From Luidia sarsii (lineage: Eukaryota > Echinodermata > Asteroidea > Paxillosida > Luidiidae): a stretch of 64,000 nucleotides of DNA. The stretch covers positions 29,234 through 93,233 of the forward strand of contig CATLJK010000002.1 of the NCBI GenBank assembly GCA_949987565.1, in the 5' to 3' direction. The position numbers and the translations under genes were made by a program. The notes below the pieces were generated by a model. The model did not search any database. It worked only from the letters and a program-made list of their open reading frames with translations, and had not been told where the DNA came from. Shown piece by piece: positions 20,593-30,559 of the stretch. Positions within the stretch are counted from its first letter, which is position 1, and every line of letters begins with the position of its first letter.

Positions 20593-20938
20593 TATAATTA
20601 ATTTCCTAATTAAACGAGATGTAATGAAATGAAATTGAAGTTTAATTATAATTCTACCGAAAGACCACTAGCACTGAAGGACTTACTTGAGATTGCACCT
20701 GCCACCGGCATTTATTCGTCACACTTGAGAGTCTTTTGTTAAAAGAGGCTACTCCCTATATAAGTGAGCCCCGCCGTCCACGCCTCAGTGCATTTTTGTA
20801 GGAAATTTTGCAGTAAAACTGGGAGGGAAGTCAAGCAGGGAGGGACCGTAAGTCCTTCAGTGCTAGTGGTTTTTCGGTAGAATTATAATTAAACTTCAAT
20901 TTCATTTCATTACATCTCGTTTAATTAGGAAATTATAC
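20593..20938. repeat. Foldback: about 85-bp inverted arms, likely DIRS terminal/complementary region
   Basis: About 20,605-20,686 (starting cctaattaaacgagatg) is the near-exact reverse complement of 20,848-20,932, and a weaker tataattt match extends outward on both sides. In DIRS elements an internal complementary region pairs with the terminal repeat, which would give this structure just past the recombinase gene, as seen here. A free-standing foldback MITE is the alternative. Confidence 0.75.
20757..20850 (+). promoter_or_regulatory. Candidate RNA polymerase II core promoter plus first-exon donor
   Basis: TATATAAG at 20757-20764 lies 30 bp before an initiator-like TCAGTG (A at 20787). About 60 nt further on is a gtaagt donor-like site at 20848, inside the right arm of the foldback. 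The promoter points inward toward the retroelement body, antisense to its genes, as expected if this is the inverted terminal repeat of a DIRS element. Motif-based only. Confidence 0.35.
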
Positions 20939-21179
20939 CTCAACACCACATAGCACTTCGGCCTTACTTGAGATATTCAGAGCAACTGCCAAAATTTCAA
21001 ATATCAACAGGATAGAGTTTCTGTAAGAAACGAAAATTTTCCCATTAAGTTGAAACATATTAAGTTCCACATTATGGACTAGCAGCATTCGACTTAAACT
21101 GAATGGTTAAGGATGCTTTCAGCAAACACATGTGTATTTGAATCCAATATATGCTTATTATAATTAATAACACAATCCT

Positions 21180-21730
21180 GCAGCCTTCATAAATGTATCT
21201 CCTGGTACATCTTTCCTTGATGCTGCACCACACGATGTTTAATAACGTGTGTTGTGGACGGTAAACTTATCCGTCCTAATACCACTCTTCGAGAGGGCAA
21301 ACTTAATCCATCGGCCTATTGTCTGTGATCCCACTGTTTTGTGGGGAGGTACATAGCTTATCAGTGAAAAGCTTCTTTTCACTTCCTCTGACATTTTTTG
21401 TCTGTCAAGTTAAACTTCAAAAGTAGACATGACACAAAGTAAATCCTTGTGTAGACAGGCCATTAGGTTTACTCCTGTGTGAGGCATCCCGTTTCCCCTA
21501 GTTTTAGTATTCGCCTCGATAACAGAATTAAAATAGTTTGTCCCAACTTGGACATAGTCTAGGTTCATTAAGGCCAGCGTCTGACAGCGTTGTCCCGACG
21601 TAAGGGCGCCATTGCAAGAAGTATACCAGTTTCATGGTAATATTCTGTAATGAGATATCCTCATTAGGCCCTAAAGCCTTCTAAAGTACTCTAACATTAC
21701 AGTCACATCTTATGTGTATAGCGGGCCTTT
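21180..21730 (-). pseudogene. DIRS tyrosine recombinase, broken
   Basis: The minus strand shows ALGPNEDISLQNITMKLVYF around 21,650, matching the N-terminal part of DIRS recombinases. Then, after frame breaks, HKTVGSQTIGRWIKFALSKS and HNTRY (the HxxR catalytic box) appear near 21,270-21,330, followed by a DVPGDTFMKAAG segment where the family has its conserved block before the catalytic Tyr. Stops and shifts prevent a single reading frame. In the living family this enzyme integrates the circular DNA copy by strand exchange. Confidence 0.65.
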
Positions 21731-22269
21731 GGTGGTCTCAAGTTGAATACTCATTTTCTTCAACCCTTCCGCCAACTGAAGCGCAGCACCAACTGAAGCG
21801 CAGTCAATAGGCGCGGTAGCTGCAGACATTGCTCTATGCTGCAGACAATGCTGAGGTTACTATAATAACTATACCCGACAACAATTGTAGTCAGGAAGTT
21901 GAGAACAGTTACCGAATCTTGTTCGAACTGTATGAGTTTCTGTACGAGTACAGATCGAATCGAATCCACTACCTGAATACAGTTCCGTAGCACTTTTGTG
22001 CGTGTGTGCGTGTGCTGGATTGCCATGCTGCCAGGATTAGCTTGGCAGCTGGTGTCGATACGCCGTGCTATTGAGCACTACTCTGACAAGAAGCATGCCA
22101 TCAACTCGAGGCGATCCCTCAATGGGCGAAGCCTGTTCGAGAAGGGAAGCGAAGCATGTTTTGTTGAATAGGCAATACATGTATTATGGATGGGGTTAAT
22201 TCTGACTAGTCGTTTGAATAAGATCGGAACCACGATTGCGTTTATACCATAGCGGCACTATCAGTATAC

Positions 22270-24900
22270 CAACCGCTTTGTCATGCTCAATCATAAAGTG
22301 AGCACTTGGTTTATCGGGCTAAAGGGGGGAAACGCATAAAAGCAATTATGCGTTGACCAGACTAATGATGATGCGTCGGTATAGACTAAGGCTGGGTCGG
22401 TTCGGTCGGTCACACCGGTTCCCGACCGTCCCGATCGGGACCCGGTTCCGGTTTTCCAAAACCGGTGTCCCGATAAAATAATAAAACACATAAGAAAATA
22501 CGGCGAAGTGGATTGGATTATTGGTGCTGAATTGGGTAGTATATAATTGATAGCGGTGTGTATCAAAGCTATGGTTGCTGGTTTTCCCATAGTAGTTTTA
22601 AAAAAAATCAAAGTCAATCCAAAGAAGAAAAAAAACATCGAAAAGTATGTTAAAGTCAAGGTTTCCATCATATAAAATTCAACTGCTCATAAATGTCGTA
22701 CGAAAGTGCTCATAAGTGTCGTACAAAATGAATTGTGCATACGGAAGGTCATGTTGGCTAGCGAGCTGCGCGCGCACTCACCCCAGCGCGGCCTACACGT
22801 GCTCCATGGTTGTATGCAGGCACCATAGAGCTCTATGCCAGGCACACAGCGTTGCAGCCACAGCGCGCATTGCGCAATATTTTTTTATAAACGAACGAAT
22901 TTTTCGATCCGACAAGGATCGGGCACGAAACCCTCGGCATGATTGAGTTTGGTTTTGTTCCTCCATGGAATAGTATTGCCACGCTGGCGCCAAGTGCGGG
23001 CGTTGAAGTTAGCTGAAAAAGAACGTCCGTCTCACGCAAGACGGACGTCTGTTGATTGGACAGCGCACAATTACGACCGAACATGACAGCGCGTAACGCA
23101 ACGACTGGCTGGCGAGAGCCATCGTTAACGCGTGTTTGCGAGGTCGGTCGTCGGAGTCGAACTCTTTATCGTCGATTTGTTGCCCCAGTGATGACGATGG
23201 TGATTTTGCTCCTCGTGAAAAAATATAAATCCAAACACAGCTGAAAGTCTATCGGGCGTGTGTTGGACATTCCCTCCAAGAATCATGCCTCATGAATATT
23301 GATCTTACTAGTGACGTCACGAAAGTGGAGTGTCATTCAAAGTGTATTTTCGGGAAATAAATGTGAATAAAAAAAATTAAAATCGTGATCAAAAGGGTGC
23401 TGAAGGCTGCAAACAAATTTCAGTGAGGGAATATGTGAGACAAATCACAGCTTGAGTAGTTATTGAAAACTCACGATATTTATGAGGAAAAAAAGATGTT
23501 ACAAATTCACAACCATGAATTTGGAGCACACGCTATTCCTTATAGAGTTAGATTTGGGCCAAAATAGTTGGAGAAAATCGGGACACCGGTTCCCGATCGG
23601 TTCAGCGACACCGGTTCCCGGTTTTGAAAATAACCGGGATGTCGCAACACTAGTATAGACCGACCCTGGATCTCCCTGTCGTAACTCGTATGGTAAAACT
23701 GATACCTCAACCTGAATCAGATACAATACAAGGAGGTTTGCGTAGACATATAGGCCTACTACATCTCTTTTGGGAAGAGGTGAAGTATTTGAGATTGAGC
23801 TTCCGCTCCAGTCGTCTCAAAAGAGTAGAGACACGGGGTCTGCCAAATTGTTTTGTACGTCTGGCAGATGTGTGGAAGTCAACCAGGATTTCCTGGCATA
23901 CACCACCCCAGATTTCTCTGGTATGTCCATTCTGAGGGTGGGACTTAACACCCCCAAAGTTTCGCAGGTATGCTACTGCAACAGCATTGTCTGATTTCAA
24001 ATGGATTGAAATACCATGTTCTTTAGCAAAGAATGATTGCAACGCTAGTGAGCAAGCCTTTGGCTCAAGCCAATTGATATGATGAATGGCCGATTGGGAT
24101 TGAGATCTTCATCAGTTCTGAATTCAGATGAAACCCTAAGAAATCGGTTTATTTCGTGGGCTTGCATGGTCACGGACTTTGTCATTCAGCATAAACCCTA
24201 GCTCTTTAGTAAGGGTTATGCGTGCTCGAACATTCCAATCCATTATTGAAGTGTTCTCCCAACGAGAAGGGAATCGTCAATGTAATCACATGACTCATGA
24301 CCTTTCAACCTCAGTGAGGCAATCAGCGGTTTCATGATTAGTGAACACGCGTGGGGCATATGCCAAACCGATTGGCAGACAGGTAACTCGTACGCAACGT
24401 CATGCCAATAAATCACCGATTATTATTTCCTATGCTCCCTGGCTATAGGAACTGCAGAGTAGGCATCTTTAAGATGTACAGTGTACAAAGGGCATAGGCC
24501 TATAACAATAAGGCCAGATTAGCTGAATTGTCATGCTGGTAGTTTCCATTTTGAAATGAAAATTTCCCTTCAGCTTCTGATTGGGCGGAATGATCCATCC
24601 TTTTTGGGGTCTGATGTCTGCAACATACGTGGATCGACTTGAACCCGTGCATTCTAGTTCTACACCAGTCACTCAGAGTAGGCCTACACTGAGATGTCCT
24701 AGAATATAGGAAACAAAATCACCAACTGGATCGTAAGCTAAATATAGCCCATTTCCCAGCAATTTGGCAATTTCAACCCCGTTGGGTTCACAGCGCATTT
24801 CTTTCGGAATGCGTGTTTGGTGTGGTATTGAACTGAAGAGTGCTGAATAGCATTCAGTACCCACTTATCAGATGTTATCTCGCGCCATTTGGCTATGTTC
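22270..24900 (-). pseudogene. DIRS reverse transcriptase-RNase H, broken and split by a hAT insertion
   Basis: Minus-strand motifs in order: ITSDKWVLNAIQHS near 24,850 (upstream of the RT palm), NFHFKMETTS near 24,560, LKDAYSAVPIAREHRK near 24,450, the catalytic YIDDSLL at 24,284 and below, and SDNAVAVAYLRNFGG of RNase H near 23,960. The next conserved block (WSTHNCFYAFPPFSPINQVL, about 22,370-22,300) lies beyond the hAT element. Several frameshifts and stops. The domains would convert element RNA to DNA; this copy cannot. Confidence 0.7.
22387..23652. mobile_element. Non-autonomous hAT-like element, 1,266 bp, with 8-bp target duplication
   Basis: Flanked on both sides by GTATAGAC (22379-22386 and 23653-23660). 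The left end begins TAAGGCTGGGTCGG and the right end reads, in reverse, TAGTGTTGCGACATCC, so the terminal repeats are short and imperfect. Just inside both ends lie inverted ccggttcccg/cgggaaccgg blocks. An 8-bp duplication is the hallmark of hAT transposons. No transposase was recognised inside. Dropping the element and one duplication brings the flanking DIRS coding block back into one frame. Confidence 0.82.
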
Positions 24901-25204
24901 TGTGCGAGTTTACCTGCTAGATTGATTCTAGCATCATTACAACTAGTGTTCTCACATTAGTGCTCACTCAATGAATTACTTTGAATCGGGCTGTTGTCAA
25001 CATCTTGACAATCTGGACTGGACCGAGATTTGAAACCAAGAACTGCAGTATATCTCCAGGGATCACATTCCCGCTTTCATTCAGATACAAACAACCAATG
25101 GTTGTAAACCTGGCTACAGCAGCTCAGGGATAACCAAGCACTGGCTTCAGACTGGCGCCCCCACCCGGCAAAGACTAGTTAACTATTAAGGGAAGGCCGT
25201 CATC
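24901..25204. repeat. Dispersed repeat segment related to 1-375
   Basis: The block tatctccagggatcac with a nearby tttcattcagat (about 25,050-25,085) matches 34-70 of the window. No gene was recognised. The other end of the DIRS element may lie here, but no terminal repeat was found. Confidence 0.4.
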
Positions 25205-25345
25205 TGTAAGGGCTCAGATGGTAAGAGCACTGGTACATAGTACGCAACACCAGAGGTATTGGGTTGAAATCCCGGTCCAGTCAAATTGTTCTTTGCCATT
25301 TGTTTCAATTCATTTCTGGGCCTGGCTCGTATGGCAATAGCGTTG
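25205..25345 (+). mobile_element. tRNA-derived SINE
   Basis: Box A-like ggctcagatggtaagagcac (25,211-25,230) and box B-like gggttgaaatcccgg (25,261-25,275) are well preserved. They are followed by a tail (gtcaaattgttctttgcca) shared with the copy at 376-475. A true tRNA gene is unlikely because the acceptor stem does not close and the tail is shared. Confidence 0.6.
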
Positions 25346-25639
25346 AGGTTGGTGTGTACACCTTTGAGGTGGCTGTATATAGTGCCAACACCACGTGACA
25401 CACCCACTCAATATAAGGCCTGACTTACCTTCCTATTAAATACTAGATTAAACTACCTGAACTAGACACCCTATACCTTACTATACACTGTACACAGATA
25501 CTACCCTATAAAATAGGATTGAGAAGAGCTGAAGTTGCATTGGGCTGTCGTTGTCATGTCCACCACGATGGTCAGAGTCAGAGCGTGCATGTGCATCTCC
25601 CAGTGTGCTTTGTCTGCCCCCCAGATAGCATGCTGTCAT
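25346..25639. other. Intergenic, nothing recognised
   Basis: Leads from the SINE into the degenerate edge of the 90-bp minisatellite. No gene or RNA was recognised. Confidence 0.35.
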
Positions 25640-27240
25640 TGGGCCAACGTTGACATTTGGTCGGATACGTCGGCGTTGGCGTTTGGTTGGTAATTGATGT
25701 TGGGCCAACGTTGGCTCAAAGTCGGCAAGGGTTTTGTTGGCATTACGTTGGCTCATGATGTTGGGCCAATGTTGGCTCATGGTCAGTCAACTCGTGTCGG
25801 CATAGTGTTGGCAATAGACCTTGGCTCAATGTTGGCTAATGGTCGGCAAACAACACGTTGGCACATCTTCAGGAGCCGATGTTTTGCCAATGTTGGCTTG
25901 TAGTAGGTTGCCAACATTGGCACAATGTTGGCGACAGACGTTGGCTCGACGTTGGGTGAATGTCGGCAGTCTTCCCTTTGGTTGGCCATACGACGGGCTG
26001 CCAACATTGGCAAGATGTTGACAACACACGTTGACCCGACGTTGGGTGAATGTCGGCAGTCGTCCCTTTGGTTGGCCATACGACGGGCTGCCAACATTGG
26101 CAAGATGTTGACAACACACGTTGACCCGACGTTGGGTAAATGTCGGCAGTCGTCCCTTTGGTTGGCCATACGACGGGCTGCCAACATTGGCAAGATGTTG
26201 ACAACACACGTTGACCCGACGTTGGGTGAATGTCGGCAGCCGTCCCTTTGGTTGGCCATACGACGGGCTGCCAACATTGGCAAGATGTTGGCAACAGACG
26301 TTGGCTCGGCGTTGGGTGAATGTCGGCAGTCTTCCCTTTGGTTGGCCATACGACGGGCTGCCAACATTGGCAAGATGTTGACAACACACGTTGACCCGAC
26401 GTTGGGTGAATGTCGGCAGTCTTCCCTTTGGTTGGCCATACGACGGGCTGCCAACATTGGCAAGATGTTGACAACACACGTTGACCCGACGTTGGGTGAA
26501 TGTCGGCAGTCTTCCCTTTGGTTGGCCATACGACGGGCTGCCAACATTGGCAAGATGTTGACAACACACGTTGACCCGACGTTGGGTGAATGTCGGCAGC
26601 CGTCCCTTTGGTTGGCCATACGACGGGCTGCCAACATTGGCAAGATGTTGGCAACAGACGTTGGCTCGGCGTTGGGTGAATGTCGGCAGTCTTCCCTTTG
26701 GTTGGCCATACGACGGGCTGCCAACATTGGCAAGATGTTGACAACACACGTTGACCCAACGTTGGGTGAATGTCGGCAGTCGTCCCTTTGGTTGGCCATA
26801 CGACGGGCTGCCAACATTGGCAAGATGTTGACAACACACGTTGGCTCGGCGTTGGGTGAATGTCGGCAGCCGTCCCTTTGGTTGGCCATACGACGGCCTG
26901 CCAACATTGGCACGATGTTGGCAACACACGTTGGCTCGGCGTTGGTTGAACGTCGGCAGTGGTGACTTTGGTTGGCCGCACGACACGCTGCCAACATTGG
27001 CAAGATGTTGGCGACTGACATTAGGCCAACGTTGGATGAATGTCGGCAACCATCATGTTGGCATCTCGTCGGGATCCGATATTGTGCCAACGTTGGGCTA
27101 TTGCAGGTTGCCAACATTGGCATGATGTTGGCGACTGACATTAGGCCAACGTTGGATGAATGTCGGCAACCATCATGTTGGCATCTCGTCGGGATCCGAT
27201 ATTGTGCCAACGTTTCGCCATAGCAGGTTGCCAACATTGA
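25640..27240. repeat. 90-bp minisatellite built on CCAACATTGG/CCAACGTTGG palindromes
   Basis: The central part (about 25,935-26,980) has a strict 90-bp period, for example gttgggtgaatgtcggcag at 26041, 26131 and 26221. The flanks (25,640-25,930 and 26,990-27,240) hold older copies with a related unit containing a catcatgttggcatctcgtc block. Each unit carries the palindromic words ccaacattggcaagatgttg and cgacgttggg. Ninety is a multiple of three, so long frames occur on both strands at once; that is a property of the repeat, not evidence of a gene. Confidence 0.95.
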
Positions 27241-28170
27241 CTTAAAATCAAATGATTTGGGGGGTCGACATCATGTCCGGTGAATTTCTGTGACCATCAA
27301 CTTGGTCATCAAATTGAAAGCTATGAAAATGTTCTCGTTGGCATTACCGTTTATATTCTAGTTTTGCAAATACATGTACTGTAGTGTCACAAATCGAAAT
27401 GTAAATTGGCCTGGGGCCATATAATCCGTTCCATGGTTCCTTGCTCTATATGGTCGTACATTATGTGTATGGTACGTAAAACATAACAACATTCTTCCCC
27501 AGCTTGTCATTGAACTGGTCTCTCAAAACACGACAGAAATAAGAGCCTTTTCAAGAATGTCCGCATATTGCTTGAATTGTTCACGTCGTGGTCAGTTGGG
27601 GCAGAGGTACAGTATGTTGTTTTTACTGGTTTCACGACGTACGGTCGAGGTCAACGCACTTACAATCCACAGGCTTACACATGCCTATGCACAGTTACAC
27701 ACGTCCTCTTACCTCTATGTACGGTTGCGCAATCGTGGACACATACCCAATCCATATGGTTCTTCCATAATTATGATGAATAAAAAAGTTAACGTTTGTT
27801 AAACAAAGGTTCTGTTTATTACGCATTATTTCTGAAGTCTACCAAACATTATGCCTGACTGTGTTTTGCTAGTCATTGTTATGCCCTACATCTTTCATCT
27901 ACCCTTAATTTACACTAGGCCTTGTTGGGAAACTAGCATTAATTACCACAACAATATTAATAATGGGGAACACCACTTTTCTGTTATCATCCCCTCATTT
28001 TTGCATGTTCTAGTTGTGTCAATCTATATTTATTAGGGCTCCATTTCTGAGATCATAAAGCTCGTGTCAATTTTAACAGTAAATTCCTGTTATCAGCTGC
28101 CGCCATTTAAAAAAAAAATGATCAGGTTACGCGCAATTCTTATTTACACACTATCAACATAAGGTTTCAC
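27241..28170. other. Intergenic, nothing recognised
   Basis: AT-rich. Short overlapping frames on the plus strand (27,557-27,802) have no recognisable domain or splice context. Confidence 0.35.
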
Positions 28171-28174
28171 ACCA

Positions 28175-28367
28175 ACTCGGTCCGAGACTAACTCGGTCCG
28201 TGACCAACTCGGTCCGAGACCAACTCGGTCCGAGACCAACTCGGTCCGTGACCAACTCGGTCCAGTCGGATCGCGGCCTACTCGGTCCGAGACCAATAGT
28301 TTTGTTGTACAAATTTTTCCATAGGAACTGAGTTGATTACGGACCGAGTTGGTCTCGGACCGAGTTG
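28175..28367. repeat. 16-bp tandem repeat with inverted copies forming a hairpin
   Basis: About six to seven units of actcggtccgagacca (period 16) at 28,175-28,295 face two inverted copies (ggaccgagttggtctc) at 28,340-28,367. The unit is itself near-palindromic around ctcggtccgag. The long minus-strand frame through it is repeat-driven. Confidence 0.85.
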
Positions 28368-28684
28368 AATGAGACCCCGACATAATGACTAGTGCCAGTG
28401 GTGGCACCAAACAAAAAATAAAATAATTATAAACAAAATGCTTGCGGGCGGTGTGCAGTCGATACTTAAAACAACTCTTTATAAAAAGTATACAGTACAA
28501 ATTATAATAGTGGTAATTAAATTACCCGTGTTTGGTCACCAACCCTGTCTGCAAGTTGCATGATCCCCTGCCTCGTGAACCTATATCTACGGAATATTTC
28601 ATCGTCACGTAAACTATCCACAGGATTCCGTCTGTCGCGAAAGAGACAATGCCCGTCTTGCTTCGTAGTCGGCCAACAGTAGCA

Positions 28685-28765
28685 GCGCCATTGCATCTAT
28701 CTTTGCAGCGCCATTGCATCTATCTTGCAACGTACGTATCACGCACGTACGTACGTACGCGTAGC
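28685..28765. repeat. Short direct duplication and CGTA microsatellite
   Basis: agcgccattgcatctatctt occurs twice in tandem (about 28,683-28,730). It is followed by a palindromic acgtacgtacgtacg run near 28,740-28,760. Confidence 0.75.
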
Positions 28766-28903
28766 CGATTATTTATAACACAAAATCAGTGGCTAAGACG
28801 ACCCACATACCAATCTTAAGTTAGGAAGGGTTCTACCTCGTTGTCAAGGTATTTAGGACGTGTTAAACCCTTCTTATCTTTGGAGAAATCGTTCTCCGGA
28901 CGC

Positions 28904-28951
28904 GTCCTAAGTTAGGACGAGTTACTCGTCCTAAGTCGAGTTAGGACGAGT
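28904..28951. repeat. Perfect palindromes around TTAGGACGAGT
   Basis: 28912-28934 reads ttaggacgagt, one base, then its exact reverse complement. Overlapping copies of gtcctaa/ttaggac surround it. It is probably the end or core of a small inverted-repeat element; related ttagga words at 28,820-28,860 may be its partner. Confidence 0.6.
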
Positions 28952-28976
28952 CTTAACGTTTCGTGAAATCGACCGC

Positions 28977-29240
28977 TGGTTAGGCCAATGCTGTTGTGGG
29001 TCCACACATTATGATAATAATATTAGCCGCCTGCATCCGCTACCTTTGACCTTGTCAATGCCACGCCTCTGGGAATTTCCACAAGCCTTCGGTGTTTAGG
29101 TCTCGCACTTTGTTTAAATCTCATTCCGACCCCTAGTCATTGTCATGCACGTTAGTGCCTGCCTTAGAAAAAAAAATGTAACAGAAACATAATTTCACAT
29201 TGACCGATTCTCTCCGTTGTAGAAAACAGGCAATTCTTTC
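28977..29240 (+). repeat. Dispersed repeat, longer copy
   Basis: Shares tggttaggccaatgctg, gtgggtccacaca, tatgataataatatt, ctacctttgacct and gtagaaaacaggcaattctt, in that order, with 30,141-30,280. The latter lacks about 120 bp between the last two blocks. No coding content. Confidence 0.75.
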
Positions 29241-30140
29241 TGGACATTGACCTTATTACTGTGCTTTTTGTGCGCCGGGGAAGCGACCAGGTTCTGACTG
29301 GAATTCAAAAAGAAATCAAGAAGGAAATGTTGCAAAAGCACTGCCGTTTTCAATGTATTGCGCAAAGCTAGCTGTAGCTTTGTACGAAATGTTTACTGTT
29401 GCTACAAACACGGGACTGGCCAGCGCTGCATACTAATGAGCGCATTGTTCCATTTCGTGACGCAAGTACGCGCGCTCGTTCTTGAAGGCGCATATAGCAC
29501 TACAGTAACTGTTGTATTGTGCGCGTAATAAGACGCAGCCAAGTAACCTACCAAACGACACGTCAATGTAAACACAGGAGAGAAAAAGATAAATTCAATG
29601 CGCAATCGTTTTTGGATGTTGCAAAGTATACTTTGCTGGGAAATGCATTGGTATTTCTATTGTATTTCCGAGTAGAAGATTTGCATTTCTTATTATCTTC
29701 TCCCTGCTCACCACAGTGGTTTTGATGGGGAAAATATAGTTTTGGTAACCCATAAACTTTGGTCAACTTTTGGGGTCTCCCGTAAATTTTAGAGAAGAGA
29801 GGGGAGCCGTAGGCCTGCAGTCTCTTCAACATAGTTACCTGTACAATTCACAAAGCTAAATGGATGACCGTTGTGGCGGAATTGCAGTGCGCCCTCATGT
29901 GTCATGATAGAACCGACTTGCCCAATGAGTCGATCCTGGATACCATCAAAGGCCGAGTAGCGCTAGCAGTTGCCTTTCTCCACCACCATATATAGGACTA
30001 TATACAAATAGTTTTAAGCCCTCAAGTCTTATCATTTCAAGGAAGTATCAATTAATTGTGCTGCCGCGTTATCCCACGGATCAAATGTATTAAAAAAAAC
30101 AGTAGGACCTCTCGTATAATTATTGAAGTCCGAATATTTT
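29241..30140. other. Intergenic, nothing recognised
   Basis: No domain, RNA gene or clear repeat. Short frames at 29,402-29,832 overlap on opposite strands without support. Confidence 0.35.
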
Positions 30141-30280
30141 CTGGTTAGGCCAATGCTGCTGTGGGTCCACACACTATGATAATAATATTGAACCCCTGCA
30201 TCCACTACCTTTGACCTCGTCAATGCCAAGCCTCTGGGAATGTCCCATGCCTTTGTTGTAGAAAACAGGCAATTCTTTAC
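30141..30280 (+). repeat. Dispersed repeat, internally deleted copy
   Basis: Partner of 28,977-29,240 in the same orientation, with an internal deletion before the gtagaaaacaggcaattctt end block. Confidence 0.75.
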
Positions 30281-30453
30281 TCCTGTTTGACGAAATGAAT
30301 CTACTTGAATTCATTTAATTTGTTTGGTTATTCTTATTGATGTTTTTACTGCAACGCAGCCAAGTCCACAAGCCCGCCCGCCAACGGCAGAGCCCCTAGT
30401 TTTCCGGTTGGACTATTAAAGTGTTAGAAGCGAGGACGTGTTAGGCAATGCGA

Positions 30454-30517
30454 GTGCCCTTGTTGTACAAACGCTCGGCTAGCAAGGTGTAGGTCCGTGG
30501 TTCGAATCCTGGGGCAC
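30454..30517 (+). other. tRNA-like remnant
   Basis: GTGCCCT (30454-30460) can pair with GGGGCAC (30511-30517) as a 7-bp acceptor stem, and GGTTCGAATCC gives a box B/T-loop match. At 64 nt it is short for a tRNA, the T stem has mismatches and no clean anticodon arm is seen. It is more likely a degenerate tRNA pseudogene or SINE head next to the Tc1 remnant. Confidence 0.35.
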
Positions 30518-30559
30518 CTTCTCATTTCCATTTTTTCTCGGCACAGTCCCGCAGTATAA

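Larger units (their letters stand above)
20593..24900 (-). mobile_element. Decayed DIRS-type (tyrosine recombinase) retrotransposon
   Basis: Read on the minus strand the order is reverse transcriptase (about 24,900-24,060), RNase H (about 24,040-23,700), a short conserved tail now split by the hAT element, tyrosine recombinase (about 21,730-21,180) and a foldback terminal region (20,938-20,593). This gene order and the inverted terminal structure fit the DIRS order, whose members integrate by a tyrosine recombinase rather than a DDE integrase. Frames are broken many times, so it is inactive. A gag region and the opposite terminal repeat beyond about 24,900 were not identified. Confidence 0.7.

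Noticed and set aside
22716..23244. Transposase gene inside the hAT-like element
   Set aside because: Short frames on both strands overlap and none shows a hAT dimerisation or BED-finger motif.
25783..27237. Large overlapping frames on both strands of the 90-bp array
   Set aside because: Open in up to five frames at once because of the 90-bp period. No splice context, start or domain.
30454..30517. Functional tRNA gene
   Set aside because: Too short, with a mismatched T stem and no clear anticodon arm, although the acceptor stem pairs.
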